A stretch of DNA of 64,000 nt from Serinibacter arcticus. GTDB lineage: Bacteria; Actinomycetota; Actinomycetes; Actinomycetales; Beutenbergiaceae. Shown one piece after another: positions 8,359 to 16,492 of this stretch. The translations under genes were made by a program, and so were the position numbers. The notes under the pieces are model-generated. The model did not search any database and was not told the DNA's origin. It saw nothing but the letters and a program-made list of their open reading frames with translations. The DNA lies in the NCBI RefSeq assembly GCF_003121705.1, contig NZ_PYHR01000002.1, positions 2,294,001 through 2,358,000 on the forward strand, written 5' to 3'. Every line of letters begins with the position of its first letter. Position 1 is the first letter of the stretch.

Positions 8359-9222
8359 GTGACCGCCACCCCTGACATCCGGATGATCGCCATCGACCTC
8401 GACGGGACCCTGCTCGACTCCCGCAAGCTCCTGGACCCCGCCTTCCCCGCGGTGCTGGCCGCCCTCACGGAGCGCGGCATCGCCGTCGTCCCGGCCAGCG
8501 GCCGCCAGCACGAGAGCATCCGCCTCGCGATCGCGGGCAGCGAGGCCGACGGCACCGTCGGCACGGGTGACGAGGTCGCCGCGACGCTCGCGATCATCGC
8601 CGAGAACGGCGCGCTCGCGGCCAGGGGCGGGGTCGTGGTGGCGGTCGACGGCGTACCGCTCGCCGCCGTCGCGACCGTGCTGGCCGCCGTGGACCGCTAC
8701 CGCGCCGCGGGCGGGACCGCCGCCGTCGTGCTGGCGGGGCGCCGCAGCGCCTACGTGAGCACCGAGGCCGTGGCGACGCTGCCCGACTTCGTCGCGACGT
8801 CGCGCCCCTACTACCCGCTGCTCGAGGTGGTCGAGGACCTCCACGCCGTCGAGGACGACGTGCTGAAGATCGCCGTCTGGGATCCGCACGGGACGGAGAC
8901 GGGCGTCGCCGTCGAGATCGGGGAGGTGCCGGGCGCGCGGACGCTGATCTCGGCGCCGGTGTGGGTCGACGTCATGAGCCCGACGGCGGACAAGGGCCGC
9001 GCGCTGGCCGCCCTGCAGGAGGAGATGGGGATCGGCCCCGAGCACACGATGGCGTTCGGCGACTTCCCCAACGACCTCGGCATGCTGGCGCGGGCGGAGT
9101 GGTCCTACGCGATGGCCGGCGCCCACCCCGCGGTGACGGCCGCGGCGCGGTTCGTGGCGCCGTCGAACGACGAGGGCGGCGTGGTGCAGACGATCCGCGA
9201 GGTGCTGGGGCTCGAGGTCTAG
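8359..9222 (+). CDS. HAD superfamily hydrolase, Cof type (second copy)
   Basis: A 287-residue Cof-type phosphatase: AIDLDGTLLDSRKL at the N-terminus, VPASGRQ as motif II, the lysine in TADKGRALAALQ and FGDFPNDLGMLARA as the metal motif (Phe-Pro replacing the more common Gly-x-Asn spacing, with both acidic residues kept). A cap domain occupies about residues 85-190. GTG 8359 is preferred over ATG 8350 because GGGAGG lies about nine bases upstream of the former and abuts the latter. Substrate unknown, probably a phosphosugar. The stop overlaps that of the convergent membrane-protein gene by four bases. Confidence 0.9.
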   Translation: MTATPDIRMIAIDLDGTLLDSRKLLDPAFPAVLAALTERGIAVVPASGRQHESIRLAIAGSEADGTVGTGDEVAATLAIIAENGALAARGGVVVAVDGVPLAAVATVLAAVDRYRAAGGTAAVVLAGRRSAYVSTEAVATLPDFVATSRPYYPLLEVVEDLHAVEDDVLKIAVWDPHGTETGVAVEIGEVPGARTLISAPVWVDVMSPTADKGRALAALQEEMGIGPEHTMAFGDFPNDLGMLARAEWSYAMAGAHPAVTAAARFVAPSNDEGGVVQTIREVLGLEV

Positions 9223-9653
9223 CGCGATCCGCGCGGCCGGGCCAGCACGGCGTCGGTCGTGGCCATGAGCGCGACGCCCACGGCGCCGATCACGAGGTCG
9301 CTCACCACGAACGTCGTGCCGAGCACGAGCCGGGCCGGCGGGAACGCCTCGCCGATCGCGGCCGGGACGCCCGTGAGCTGGAGCAGCTCGACACCGAGCA
9401 CGACGGCGAGCGCCACCAGCGCGATCCGGGTCCCCGACGCGCGGGGCACGACCATCGCGACGACGACGTAGACGAGCGCCGCGTACAGCAGCCCACCGGC
9501 GACGTCGCCCGCGGCGCCGGGGAGCGCGAACCGTCCGACCAGGCCGAGCGCGACGATCACGAGCCCGACCAGGGCGAGCCCGACGCGGGAGCGCCGCTCG
9601 GGGTCGGGGGCGCGCCGGACGCTGCGGACGGGCGGGTCGTTCGACGTGCTCAC
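9219..9653 (-). CDS. DUF2809-like small integral membrane protein
   Basis: A 144-residue protein starting with GTG 9653. Four hydrophobic segments are visible: LALVGLVIVALGLVG, a segment with AALVYVVVAMVV, IALVALAVVLGVELLQL and VVSDLVIGAVGVALMA. GDVAGGLLYAALVY followed by a VELLQL helix and the DLVIGAVG end fit the DUF2809 pattern, a family of unknown function. The upstream extension to 10580 is a shadow of other genes. A tandem repeat lies directly upstream of the start. Confidence 0.7.
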   Translation of the reverse strand: MSTSNDPPVRSVRRAPDPERRSRVGLALVGLVIVALGLVGRFALPGAAGDVAGGLLYAALVYVVVAMVVPRASGTRIALVALAVVLGVELLQLTGVPAAIGEAFPPARLVLGTTFVVSDLVIGAVGVALMATTDAVLARPRGSR

Positions 9654-9672
9654 GCCCCCACCCCACCACACC

Positions 9673-9760
9673 GCCGAGGGGTTTCTGCACCACCCGCGAG
9701 GGGGTTCCGCACCACCCGCGAGGGGGTTCCGCACCTCCCGCGAGGGGGTTCCGCACCTCC
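9673..9760. repeat. Four tandem 22-bp repeats, dispersed family site 1
   Basis: Four units of exactly 22 bp (9673, 9695, 9717 and 9739), each of the form CGCGAGGGGGTTCC then GCACCACC or GCACCTCC, fill most of the gap between two divergent genes (9653 and 9786). Units 3 and 4 are identical. The same family recurs at four more places in the window. Confidence 0.9.
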
Positions 9761-9785
9761 CACGCCCGGCTCTACGGTGACCCCC

Positions 9786-10196
9786 ATGACCGCGATGACG
9801 CCGTACCTCCACCTGCCCGGCACCGCCCGCGACGCGCTCACCTTCTACGGCGAGGTGTTCGGTGCCGACGTCCAGCTCCACACGTTCGCGGACTTCAGCC
9901 GCACCGACGGCCCGTCCGACGCGATCGCCCACGGCGAGCTGACCGGCGGCCCCGTCACCCTGTTCGCCGCGGACGTCGCCGGCGACGAGGCTCCGCTGCG
10001 CTGCGAGGGCCTCCGGTTCGCGCTCCTCGGCACGGCCGACGCCACGACCCTGCGGCGCTGGTTCGCCGCGCTCTCCGAGGACGGCGAGGTCCTCGACGAG
10101 CTGCAGCAGCGCCCGTGGGGTGCCTGGGACGGGCGCGTCGCCGACCGGTTCGGGCTCGAGTGGCTGATCGGCTTCGAGGTCGACGACGCCGCCTGA
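9786..10196 (+). CDS. VOC family (glyoxalase/PhnB-like) protein
   Basis: A 136-residue protein of the PhnB/DUF1338-like VOC group: YLHLPGTARDALTFYGEVFGADVQ is the typical first beta-alpha-beta unit, and the end ADRFGLEWLIGFE matches the PhnB tail D(K/R)FGxxWxI. The family includes metal-binding isomerases, lyases and antibiotic-binding proteins; no substrate can be assigned. The region starts five bases after a short CCCCC run with no good ribosome site, so it may be weakly translated or leaderless. Confidence 0.85.
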   Translation: MTAMTPYLHLPGTARDALTFYGEVFGADVQLHTFADFSRTDGPSDAIAHGELTGGPVTLFAADVAGDEAPLRCEGLRFALLGTADATTLRRWFAALSEDGEVLDELQQRPWGAWDGRVADRFGLEWLIGFEVDDAA

Positions 10197-10245
10197 GAAC
10201 GAAATCAGGTGGCGAGCCGTCGCGCCCCGGGTCAGGATCGAACGC

Positions 10246-11247
10246 ATGACCAGTGATGAGACCCCCACCCTGGCCGAGGCGATCGAGACCGCCACCACCG
10301 AGCCGAGCGCCGGCGTCGTGCGCATCGACGAGGCCGGAACCACCGTGACCGAGCAGGCCTGGGGTCTGGCCGACCGCCGCCACGCCGTCGCCATGACCCC
10401 CGCCCACCGCGTCGCCGTCGCGAGCGGCGCGAAGGGCTTCACGGCGCTCGCCGTGCTCAGCCTCGTCGCCGACGGCACCCTCACCCTCGACACGACGGCG
10501 CGCTCCCTCCTCGGCGAGGACCTCCCCCTGATCGCCGACGACGTGACGATCGAGCACCTGCTCGCGCACCGCTCCGGCATCGGTGACTACCTCGACGACG
10601 ACGCCGACACCGCCGAGTACCTGCTGCCGGGCGCGATGAGCGGCTACGTCGGGCCCGAGGACTACCTCCCGGTGCTCGCCGGCCACGAGGGCCTGTTCCC
10701 CGCCGGCTCCGCGTTCTCCTACTGCAACGGCGGCTTCGTCGTGCTGGCGCTGCTCGCTGAGCGCGCGAGCGGCACGCCGTTCCACGAGCTCGTGCGCACG
10801 CGCGTGATCGAGCCGGCGGGCCTGACCGCGACGGCCTACCTGCGCAGCGACGAGCTCCCGGCCGACGCCGCGGTGGGGTACGTGGAGGTCGACGGCGTGT
10901 GGCGCACCAACGTCCACCACCTCCCTGTGGTCGGTGGGGGCGACGGCGGGATCTACACGACCGCGGCCGACCTGGTGACCTTCTGGGACGCGCTGCTCGC
11001 GGGCCGGATCGTGCCGGGCGACCTCGTGGACGAGCTGCTGCGCGAGCGGTCCGACGACGAGGCGACCGACGGCGAGGGTGGCTACGGGCTCGGGTTCTGG
11101 CTGCCGAACCCGGGCGAGGTCATGCTCGTGGGCCAGGACGCCGGGTCGTCGTTCGTCTCCCGCCGCCACATCGCCGACCACCGCACCGTCTCGGTGCTGG
11201 CCACGACGGCGGACGCCGCGTGGGACGTGGAGGGCGCCGCGCGCTGA
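10246..11247 (+). CDS. Serine hydrolase, class C beta-lactamase/DD-peptidase fold
   Basis: A 333-residue soluble protein with the nucleophile motif SGAK (Ser60-Lys63) in VAVASGAKGFTALAV, the tyrosine motif YCN near residue 159 in FSYCNGGFVVL, and IEHLLAHRSGIGDY between them. No signal peptide is seen. Members include esterases, peptidases and beta-lactamases; a standalone cytoplasmic member is more likely an esterase or peptidase than a resistance enzyme. AACGAAATCAGG in front contains the only short AT patch, probably the promoter. Confidence 0.9.
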   Translation: MTSDETPTLAEAIETATTEPSAGVVRIDEAGTTVTEQAWGLADRRHAVAMTPAHRVAVASGAKGFTALAVLSLVADGTLTLDTTARSLLGEDLPLIADDVTIEHLLAHRSGIGDYLDDDADTAEYLLPGAMSGYVGPEDYLPVLAGHEGLFPAGSAFSYCNGGFVVLALLAERASGTPFHELVRTRVIEPAGLTATAYLRSDELPADAAVGYVEVDGVWRTNVHHLPVVGGGDGGIYTTAADLVTFWDALLAGRIVPGDLVDELLRERSDDEATDGEGGYGLGFWLPNPGEVMLVGQDAGSSFVSRRHIADHRTVSVLATTADAAWDVEGAAR

Positions 11248-11307
11248 GGGCGGGCGGCTCCGCCGCGGGCCCCCGCGCCTACGCTGGGAGGAACGCGAGG
11301 AGCGAGG

Positions 11308-13626
11308 ATGCATCCCAACGATCGAGGCGACGGCGAGCGCCGCGTCCCCCAGACCGACGAGTCCCGCCTCACCGTGGGCGAGGTGCCGTCGCGCGCGGCG
11401 GGGATCCCCGGCGTCGTGCACGCGCTCGAGCACACGCTCGGCGAGCTCGGTGCGGTGCGCACCACCCGCACGCTCGCGCGCCTCAACCAGAAGCACGGCT
11501 TCGACTGCCCCGGCTGCGCCTGGCCCGATCCCGAGCACCGCAGCGCCGCGGAGTTCTGCGAGAACGGGGCGAAGGCCGTCGCCGAGGAGGCGACCCGCGC
11601 CGTCGCGGGCCCGGAGTTCTTCGCGGCGCACAGCGTCGCGGAGCTGCGCACCTGGGACGACCACTCGCTCGGCCGCCAGGGCCGCCTCACGCACCCGATG
11701 CTGCTGGAGGCCGGCGCCACGCACTACCGGCCGGTCACCTGGGACGAGGCGCTCGACGTCGTCGCCTCCGAGCTCCTGGCCCTCGCCTCGCCCGACGAGG
11801 CCATCTTCTACACCTCCGGCCGCACGTCCAACGAGGCGGCCTTCGCCTATCAGCTGCTGGTGCGCGGGTTCGGCACCAACAACCTGCCGGACTGCTCGAA
11901 CATGTGCCACGAGTCGTCGGGCTCGGCGCTGACCGAGACGATCGGGATCGGCAAGGGCAGCGTCAGCCTGGCGGACGTCGCGGGGGCGGACGTCATCGTC
12001 GTCGCCGGGCAGAACCCGGGCACCAACCATCCCCGCATGCTCTCCACGCTGGAAAAGGCGGCCAGGCGCGGGGCGCGGATCATCGCCGTCAACCCGCTGC
12101 GCGAGGTCGGGCTGGAGAAGTTCGCCAACCCGCAGGAGGTCGGCTCGCTCGCGCGGGGCGGCACGCAGCTGGCCACGGACCACCTGCAGATCCGGATCGG
12201 CGGCGACCAGGCGCTGTTCCAGGCGTGGGGTCGGGTGCTGCTCGAGGCGGAGGAGGCCGCACCCGGGACGGTGTTCGACCACGAGTTCCTGGCGTCGTCG
12301 ACCCGTGGGCTCGAGCCGTACCTCGAGCACCTGCGCGCGCTGGACTGGGCCGAGGTGGAGACGGCGACCGGGCTCACGGAGGCGGAGATCCGCTCGACGG
12401 CGGAGGCCCTGATCGGCTCGCGGCGCACGGTGTTCTGCTGGGCGATGGGGCTGACGCAGCACCCGCACGCCGTCGCGACGCTGCGCGACGCCGTCAACGT
12501 GCTGCTGCTGCAGGGGAACATCGGCCGGCCGGGCGCCGGGGTGTGCCCGGTGCGCGGGCACTCGAACGTGCAGGGCGACCGCACGATGGGGATCTTCGAA
12601 CGGATGCCCGCGGCCTTCCACGATGCGCTCGACGCCGAGTTCGCGTTCGCCTCGCCCCGCGCGCACGGGCTGGACACGGTCGGGGCGATCGCGGCGATGC
12701 GCGACGGCGAGGCTCGCGTCTTCGTGGGGCTCGGCGGGAACTTCGTGCGCGCGACGCCGGACTCGGCGGTCACGGAGGCGGCCCTGGCGCGGATGTCGCT
12801 CACCGTGCAGATCTCGACGAAGCCGAACCGGTCGCACGTCGTGAGCGGTCGGCGCGCGCTGATCCTGCCGGCGCTCGGGCGGACCGAGGAGGACGTGCAG
12901 GCCGGCGGCCCGCAGCGCGTGAGCGTCGAGGACTCGATGAGCGAGGTGCACGCCTCGCGCGGGCGGCTGGACCCGGCGAGCCCGCACCTGCGCAGCGAGA
13001 TGTGGATCGTGACGTCGCTGGCCGAGAAGGTGCTGGCCGGGCGGTCGGGAACGCCGCGCGTGGACTGGGCAGGCTGGCGCGGTGACTACCGGCGCGTGCG
13101 CGCGGCGATCGCGCGCGTGGTGCCCGGCTTCGCCGACTACGAGGCCCGGCTGGACGTGCCGGGTGGGTTCGTGCTGCCGCACCCGCCGCGCGACACGCGA
13201 TCGTTCGCGACGGCGTCGGGGCTGGCCGAGCTCACCGTCAACACGTTGACCTACCCGCGCGTGCGCCCCGGACGGTTGCTGCTGCAGACGATCCGCTCGC
13301 ACGACCAGTTCAACACCACGATCTACGGCCTCGACGACCGCTACCGCGGCATCCGGGGCGGGCGGCGCGTGGTGTTCGTCAACGCCGGCGACCTCGCGGA
13401 GCTCGGGCTGGCCGACGGCGATCGCGTGGACCTGGTCTCGGAGTGGTCCGACGCGGTGGACCGGCGGGCGGAGGACTTCCGCGTCGTCGCGTACGACACC
13501 CCGCGCGGGTGCGCGGCGGCCTACTTCCCCGAGACGAACGTGCTCGTGCCCCTGGACTCGGTCGCGCTGGGGAGCCGGACGCCGACGTCGAAGTCGATCG
13601 AGGTGCGGCTGGAGAAGCGGGGCTGA
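11308..13626 (+). CDS. FdhF/YdeP family molybdopterin oxidoreductase
   Basis: A 772-residue protein matching the YdeP branch of formate-dehydrogenase-alpha-like enzymes: FDCPGCAWPDP near residue 67 and the following FCENGAKAVAEEAT are hallmarks, then VTWDEALDVVASEL, TSGRTSNEAAF, CSNMCHESSG and NPLREVGLEKF in the molybdopterin domain, and a C-terminal molydopterin-dinucleotide-binding domain with SHDQFNTTIYG. It is expected to bind bis-MGD and perhaps one iron-sulfur cluster through the N-terminal Cys pair. In Escherichia coli YdeP is linked to acid resistance, but the reaction is unknown. A single gene with no electron-transfer partner nearby. Confidence 0.92.
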   Translation: MHPNDRGDGERRVPQTDESRLTVGEVPSRAAGIPGVVHALEHTLGELGAVRTTRTLARLNQKHGFDCPGCAWPDPEHRSAAEFCENGAKAVAEEATRAVAGPEFFAAHSVAELRTWDDHSLGRQGRLTHPMLLEAGATHYRPVTWDEALDVVASELLALASPDEAIFYTSGRTSNEAAFAYQLLVRGFGTNNLPDCSNMCHESSGSALTETIGIGKGSVSLADVAGADVIVVAGQNPGTNHPRMLSTLEKAARRGARIIAVNPLREVGLEKFANPQEVGSLARGGTQLATDHLQIRIGGDQALFQAWGRVLLEAEEAAPGTVFDHEFLASSTRGLEPYLEHLRALDWAEVETATGLTEAEIRSTAEALIGSRRTVFCWAMGLTQHPHAVATLRDAVNVLLLQGNIGRPGAGVCPVRGHSNVQGDRTMGIFERMPAAFHDALDAEFAFASPRAHGLDTVGAIAAMRDGEARVFVGLGGNFVRATPDSAVTEAALARMSLTVQISTKPNRSHVVSGRRALILPALGRTEEDVQAGGPQRVSVEDSMSEVHASRGRLDPASPHLRSEMWIVTSLAEKVLAGRSGTPRVDWAGWRGDYRRVRAAIARVVPGFADYEARLDVPGGFVLPHPPRDTRSFATASGLAELTVNTLTYPRVRPGRLLLQTIRSHDQFNTTIYGLDDRYRGIRGGRRVVFVNAGDLAELGLADGDRVDLVSEWSDAVDRRAEDFRVVAYDTPRGCAAAYFPETNVLVPLDSVALGSRTPTSKSIEVRLEKRG

Positions 13627-13639
13627 CTGACGGTCAGTC
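13625..13639. promoter_or_regulatory. Candidate TetR-type operator
   Basis: GACTGAC-G-GTCAGTC is a perfect 7-bp inverted repeat with a one-base centre, overlapping the stop of the YdeP-type gene and 25 bases before the next start. Its form is like many TetR-family operators. No TetR gene is adjacent; the nearest is at 35 kb. Confidence 0.45.
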
Positions 13640-13664
13640 GGTGAAAAATGCTAGGAAGTCAGGC

Positions 13665-14114
13665 ATGAGCGACGACTCCACCGCCCACGACCTCGGCCGC
13701 GTCGACGTCGCCACCCTCGCGGACACCCCGGCCCTGAGCCGCGACGTGGCGCTCGACATCGCGGCGGTGCAGGCGGCCTGGCCCGCGTTCGAGGGCGCGT
13801 TCGACTCGCTGCAGGGACGCCGGATGATGGGGCTCGCCTACGGCGGGACCGGGATCTACCGGATGTCGTCCGCGCGACTCGAGCGCGATGCCGACAACCC
13901 GCTCGACCTGGACGAGACCGTCATCCCGGGGGGCGACTACCTGCGGCTCCGTCTGCGCGGCGCGGCACCCGAGGTCTACGGCCGGATCGGCGACGCGTTC
14001 GACGCGCTGTTCGCCCGGGCGGGTGACGACCACGACGAGTCGCGTCCCCACATCGAGCACTACCGCCGGGAGGGCGAGATCGACTGCCTGGTGCCGGTGC
14101 GGCCGCTCGCCTGA
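13665..14114 (+). CDS. GyrI-like (effector-binding domain) protein
   Basis: A 149-residue protein with AGGAAG seven bases before the ATG. The C-terminal two-thirds resembles the GyrI-like/BmrR effector-binding fold: VIPGGDYLRLRLRG followed by AFDALFARAGDDHDESRPHIEHYR and the closing EIDCLVPV, the pattern of stand-alone small-molecule-binding domains. It may bind a drug or metabolite; there is no DNA-binding domain. A TetR-like palindrome immediately upstream hints at inducible expression. The gene ends just before a repeat tract. Confidence 0.75.
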   Translation: MSDDSTAHDLGRVDVATLADTPALSRDVALDIAAVQAAWPAFEGAFDSLQGRRMMGLAYGGTGIYRMSSARLERDADNPLDLDETVIPGGDYLRLRLRGAAPEVYGRIGDAFDALFARAGDDHDESRPHIEHYRREGEIDCLVPVRPLA

Positions 14115-14140
14115 GCGAGAACGCGACGCCCCGCGACCGC

Positions 14141-14249
14141 CGCTCCAGGGTGTGGTTGCGGCCCCTCACGGGGGTACTTGCGGTCCCTCGAGGGGGTGGT
14201 TGCGGCCCCTCGAGGGGGTGGTTGCGGTCCCTCCAGGGGGTGGTTGCCT
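14141..14249. repeat. Tandem 22-bp repeats, dispersed family site 2
   Basis: Four full 22-bp units begin at 14162, 14184, 14206 and 14228, after a shorter degenerate unit from 14141. Each has CCCTCGAGGGGG followed by TGGTTGCGG or a close variant, and the core CCCCTCGAGGGG is a perfect dyad. The tract fills the space between convergent stops at 14114 and 14253 and could also act as a bidirectional terminator. Confidence 0.9.
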
Positions 14250-14252
14250 CGA

Positions 14253-14816
14253 TCAGCTCAGGGCGCGCCTGAAAAGCAGCTGCGGCGCCTCGGCCGAGCC
14301 CGTGCCGGCACCGATCCTGTCGACCTTGCGCTCACCGGTCGCCCGCCAGCCGAGCGCCTCGTAGAAGGCGATCGCGCGGTCGTTGCCCTCGAGCACCCAC
14401 AGCTTCGCGTCCGTGCAGCCCAGGTCTCCGAAGCGCTCGTCGGCTGCCGCGAGCAGTGCGCGCCCGGCGCCCGTGCGCCACGCGGACGGGTCGACGTTGA
14501 TGAAGAGCTCCCCCGTCGTCGCACTCTCGTCCTGCCCCAGGGTGGGGCCGGTCCCGACGAAGCCGATGACGACGCCGTCGCGCTCCGCCACGTGCGTGGC
14601 CCACCGGCTCGCGCGGTCGCCGTCGCCCTTCGACACCGCCTCTGCCGCCTCCGAGGTGAGCACGCCGCGCCACCCGTCGGACCGCGCTGCGGGGTCGAGA
14701 CCGTCGAGGAACTCCTGCGGGAGCAGTCCGACGTAGGCGTGCCGCCACGCGCTGACGTGGATCTCGCCGAGCCGATCGGCGTCGTCGGGGAGGGCTCGGC
14801 GCACGGTGAGACTCAC
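14253..14816 (-). CDS. GNAT family N-acetyltransferase
   Basis: A 187-residue GCN5-type acetyltransferase starting with GTG 14816. N-terminal VRRALPDDADRLGEIHVSAWRHAYVGLLP is typical, the acetyl-CoA loop reads TGAGRALLAAADE, and LWVLEGNDRAIAFYEALGW is the usual last strand-helix element. The target is unknown. The gene stands alone between two repeat tracts. Confidence 0.88.
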   Translation of the reverse strand: MSLTVRRALPDDADRLGEIHVSAWRHAYVGLLPQEFLDGLDPAARSDGWRGVLTSEAAEAVSKGDGDRASRWATHVAERDGVVIGFVGTGPTLGQDESATTGELFINVDPSAWRTGAGRALLAAADERFGDLGCTDAKLWVLEGNDRAIAFYEALGWRATGERKVDRIGAGTGSAEAPQLLFRRALS

Positions 14817-14844
14817 GGCGTCATCGTGGCACGCCGTCGCGATT

Positions 14845-14932
14845 CCGGTGCGCAAAACCCCTCGCCGGTGGTGCGCAACCCCCTCGCGGGCTGTGCAGAA
14901 GCCCCTCGCGGGTGGTGCAGAAACCCCTCGCG
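14845..14932. repeat. Four tandem 22-bp repeats, dispersed family site 3
   Basis: Four units at 14845, 14867, 14889 and 14911 in the opposite orientation to site 1: GGTGGTGCAGAAACCC followed by CTCGCG and variants. They occupy nearly the whole gap between the GNAT start and the crtD stop, that is, the downstream end of the carotenoid operon. Confidence 0.9.
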
Positions 14933-14941
14933 GGGGAGCGG

Positions 14942-16492
14942 TCAGGCCTCGCCGACCAGACCCGCCACGATCTCCGCCGACAGCGTGACGAGCGGCAGCC
15001 CGCCGCCCGGGTGCGAGGACCCGCCCACCAGGTAGAGCCCGCGCAGCGGGCCGGCGTTCGACGGGCGCTGGAACGCCGAGCTCGACCCGTTCGAGGAGGT
15101 TCCGTAGATCGAGCCGCCGGGCGCGAGCGTCGCGCGCTCGAGGTCGGCCGGGGACCGCGTCTCCATCCAGCGCACGTGCGGCCGGACGTCCAGCCCGCGC
15201 TCGGCCATCACGGCCAGGATGCGCCGTGCGTACGCGTCCGCGAGGCCCGGGGCGTCCCAGTCGGCACCAGCCGACGGATCGTGCCGCGGCGCGTTGACCA
15301 GGACGAACCACGCACCCTCGCCGCGCTCGAGGCCCGCGGAACCACCCGGCACGATCGCCGGGTCCTGCGGCGCGGTCACGTACACGGTCGGCGACTCGAC
15401 GGGTCGCGGACCACCGCCCCGGGGCCCCGCCCAGCCGTACCGCCCGACGCCGAACACGGAGTCGAACTCGTCGTCGTAGTCCGCCGGGAACAGCACGCGA
15501 TGGTGCGCAGCCCTTTCCCGCAGCTCGGCCGGCAGCCCCTCGAGCGCGAGCAGCAGCACGAAGCCCGACAGCGACGGCGTCGCGCGCCGCAGCGAGCGGA
15601 GCTCGGCCCGCGCCGCCGCGCCGTCGAGCAGCTCGCCGTAGACGTGGCTCGCGTCCGCGTTCGCGACGACGACGTCCGCCTCGATCCACTCGCCGTCGGC
15701 CGTCACGACGCCCCGCACACCGCCGCCCGCGTGCACGATCCGCGCCACCCGCACCCCGGTCCGGATCTCCGCCCCGCGCTCCACCGCGCGCCGTGCGACC
15801 GCCTCGCCCAGCCCCCGCAGCCCTCCCGGCACGTACCAGGAGCCGTACTCCTGCTCGGCGTACGGCACGGTCGCCAGCGCCGACGGCGCCCGCCGCGGAT
15901 CGCTGCCCGTGTAGGTCGCGTAGCGGTCGAGCATCATCCGCAACCGCGGGTCGCGCAGGTGCCGCGCGCCGAACGCGCGCAGGCTCAGCCACGGCGCGAT
16001 CGTCATCAGGGTCGACGGCGACGCCGCCAGCTCCGCGATCGTCGCCGAGTCGATGGGCGAGCGAAGGAACGGTCCCTCCGCCACCTCCCAGACCTTCTCG
16101 GCCTCGGCGAGGAACGCCGTCCACTGCGCTCCGGCGCCGTCGCCGAGCGCGGCGTCCAGCGCCCCCGCCAGCTCCTCGCGGCGGCCCGGCAGGTCCAGCA
16201 CCGTGCCGTCGGGGAACGTGTACCGGCACGCGACCTCGAGCCGCTCCAGCTCGAGCCCCACCTCCGGCCCCAGAGGCTCGCCGGTCGCGGCGAACAGGTC
16301 CGCCACCACCTGCGGCATCGTCACGAGGGAGGGTCCGGTGTCGAACGTGTACCCGTCGCGTCGGTAGATGCCGAGCTTGCCGCCCACCACGTCCGACGCC
16401 TCGAGCACCAGCACCTCGTGCCCGAGCGCCGCCAGGCGCGCCGCGCTCGCGAGCCCGCCGACGCCCGTCCCGATCACCACGACACGACTCAT
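14942..16492 (-). CDS. crtD: Carotenoid desaturase of the CrtI/CrtD family, probably the C-3,4 desaturase
   Basis: A 516-residue FAD flavoprotein: the dinucleotide motif VVVIGTGVGGLASAARLA at the N-terminus, VGGKLGIYRRDGYTFDTGPS as the CrtI signature, and the C-terminal GLYLVGGSSHPGGGLPLV motif. Two CrtI-type genes exist in the operon; the one next to crtB is the likelier phytoene desaturase. This one is last in the operon, next to the glycosyltransferase and following a cruF gene, and so is assigned as the desaturase that adds the 3,4 double bond to a hydroxylated acyclic carotenoid. The enzyme family is certain, the step is inferred. Start ATG 16492 overlaps the glycosyltransferase stop. 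Confidence 0.78.
   Translation of the reverse strand: MSRVVVIGTGVGGLASAARLAALGHEVLVLEASDVVGGKLGIYRRDGYTFDTGPSLVTMPQVVADLFAATGEPLGPEVGLELERLEVACRYTFPDGTVLDLPGRREELAGALDAALGDGAGAQWTAFLAEAEKVWEVAEGPFLRSPIDSATIAELAASPSTLMTIAPWLSLRAFGARHLRDPRLRMMLDRYATYTGSDPRRAPSALATVPYAEQEYGSWYVPGGLRGLGEAVARRAVERGAEIRTGVRVARIVHAGGGVRGVVTADGEWIEADVVVANADASHVYGELLDGAAARAELRSLRRATPSLSGFVLLLALEGLPAELRERAAHHRVLFPADYDDEFDSVFGVGRYGWAGPRGGGPRPVESPTVYVTAPQDPAIVPGGSAGLERGEGAWFVLVNAPRHDPSAGADWDAPGLADAYARRILAVMAERGLDVRPHVRWMETRSPADLERATLAPGGSIYGTSSNGSSSAFQRPSNAGPLRGLYLVGGSSHPGGGLPLVTLSAEIVAGLVGEA

Noticed and set aside
7564-9756. Extension of the lipoprotein frame to 730 residues
   Set aside because: The upstream part is antisense to the HAD gene; ATG 8223 begins a clean lipoprotein signal.
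10246-11247. Beta-lactamase resistance gene
   Set aside because: The fold fits, but there is no signal peptide and the family is broad; an esterase or peptidase is more likely.
9955-13302. Very long open frame of 1115 codons on the minus strand
   Set aside because: It is antisense to the intact YdeP-type and serine-hydrolase genes, consists of Arg/Ala/Gly/His-rich low-complexity sequence and has no domain; long antisense frames are expected at this GC content.
14141-14249. CRISPR array
   Set aside because: The 22-bp units follow each other without spacers, and no cas gene is present.
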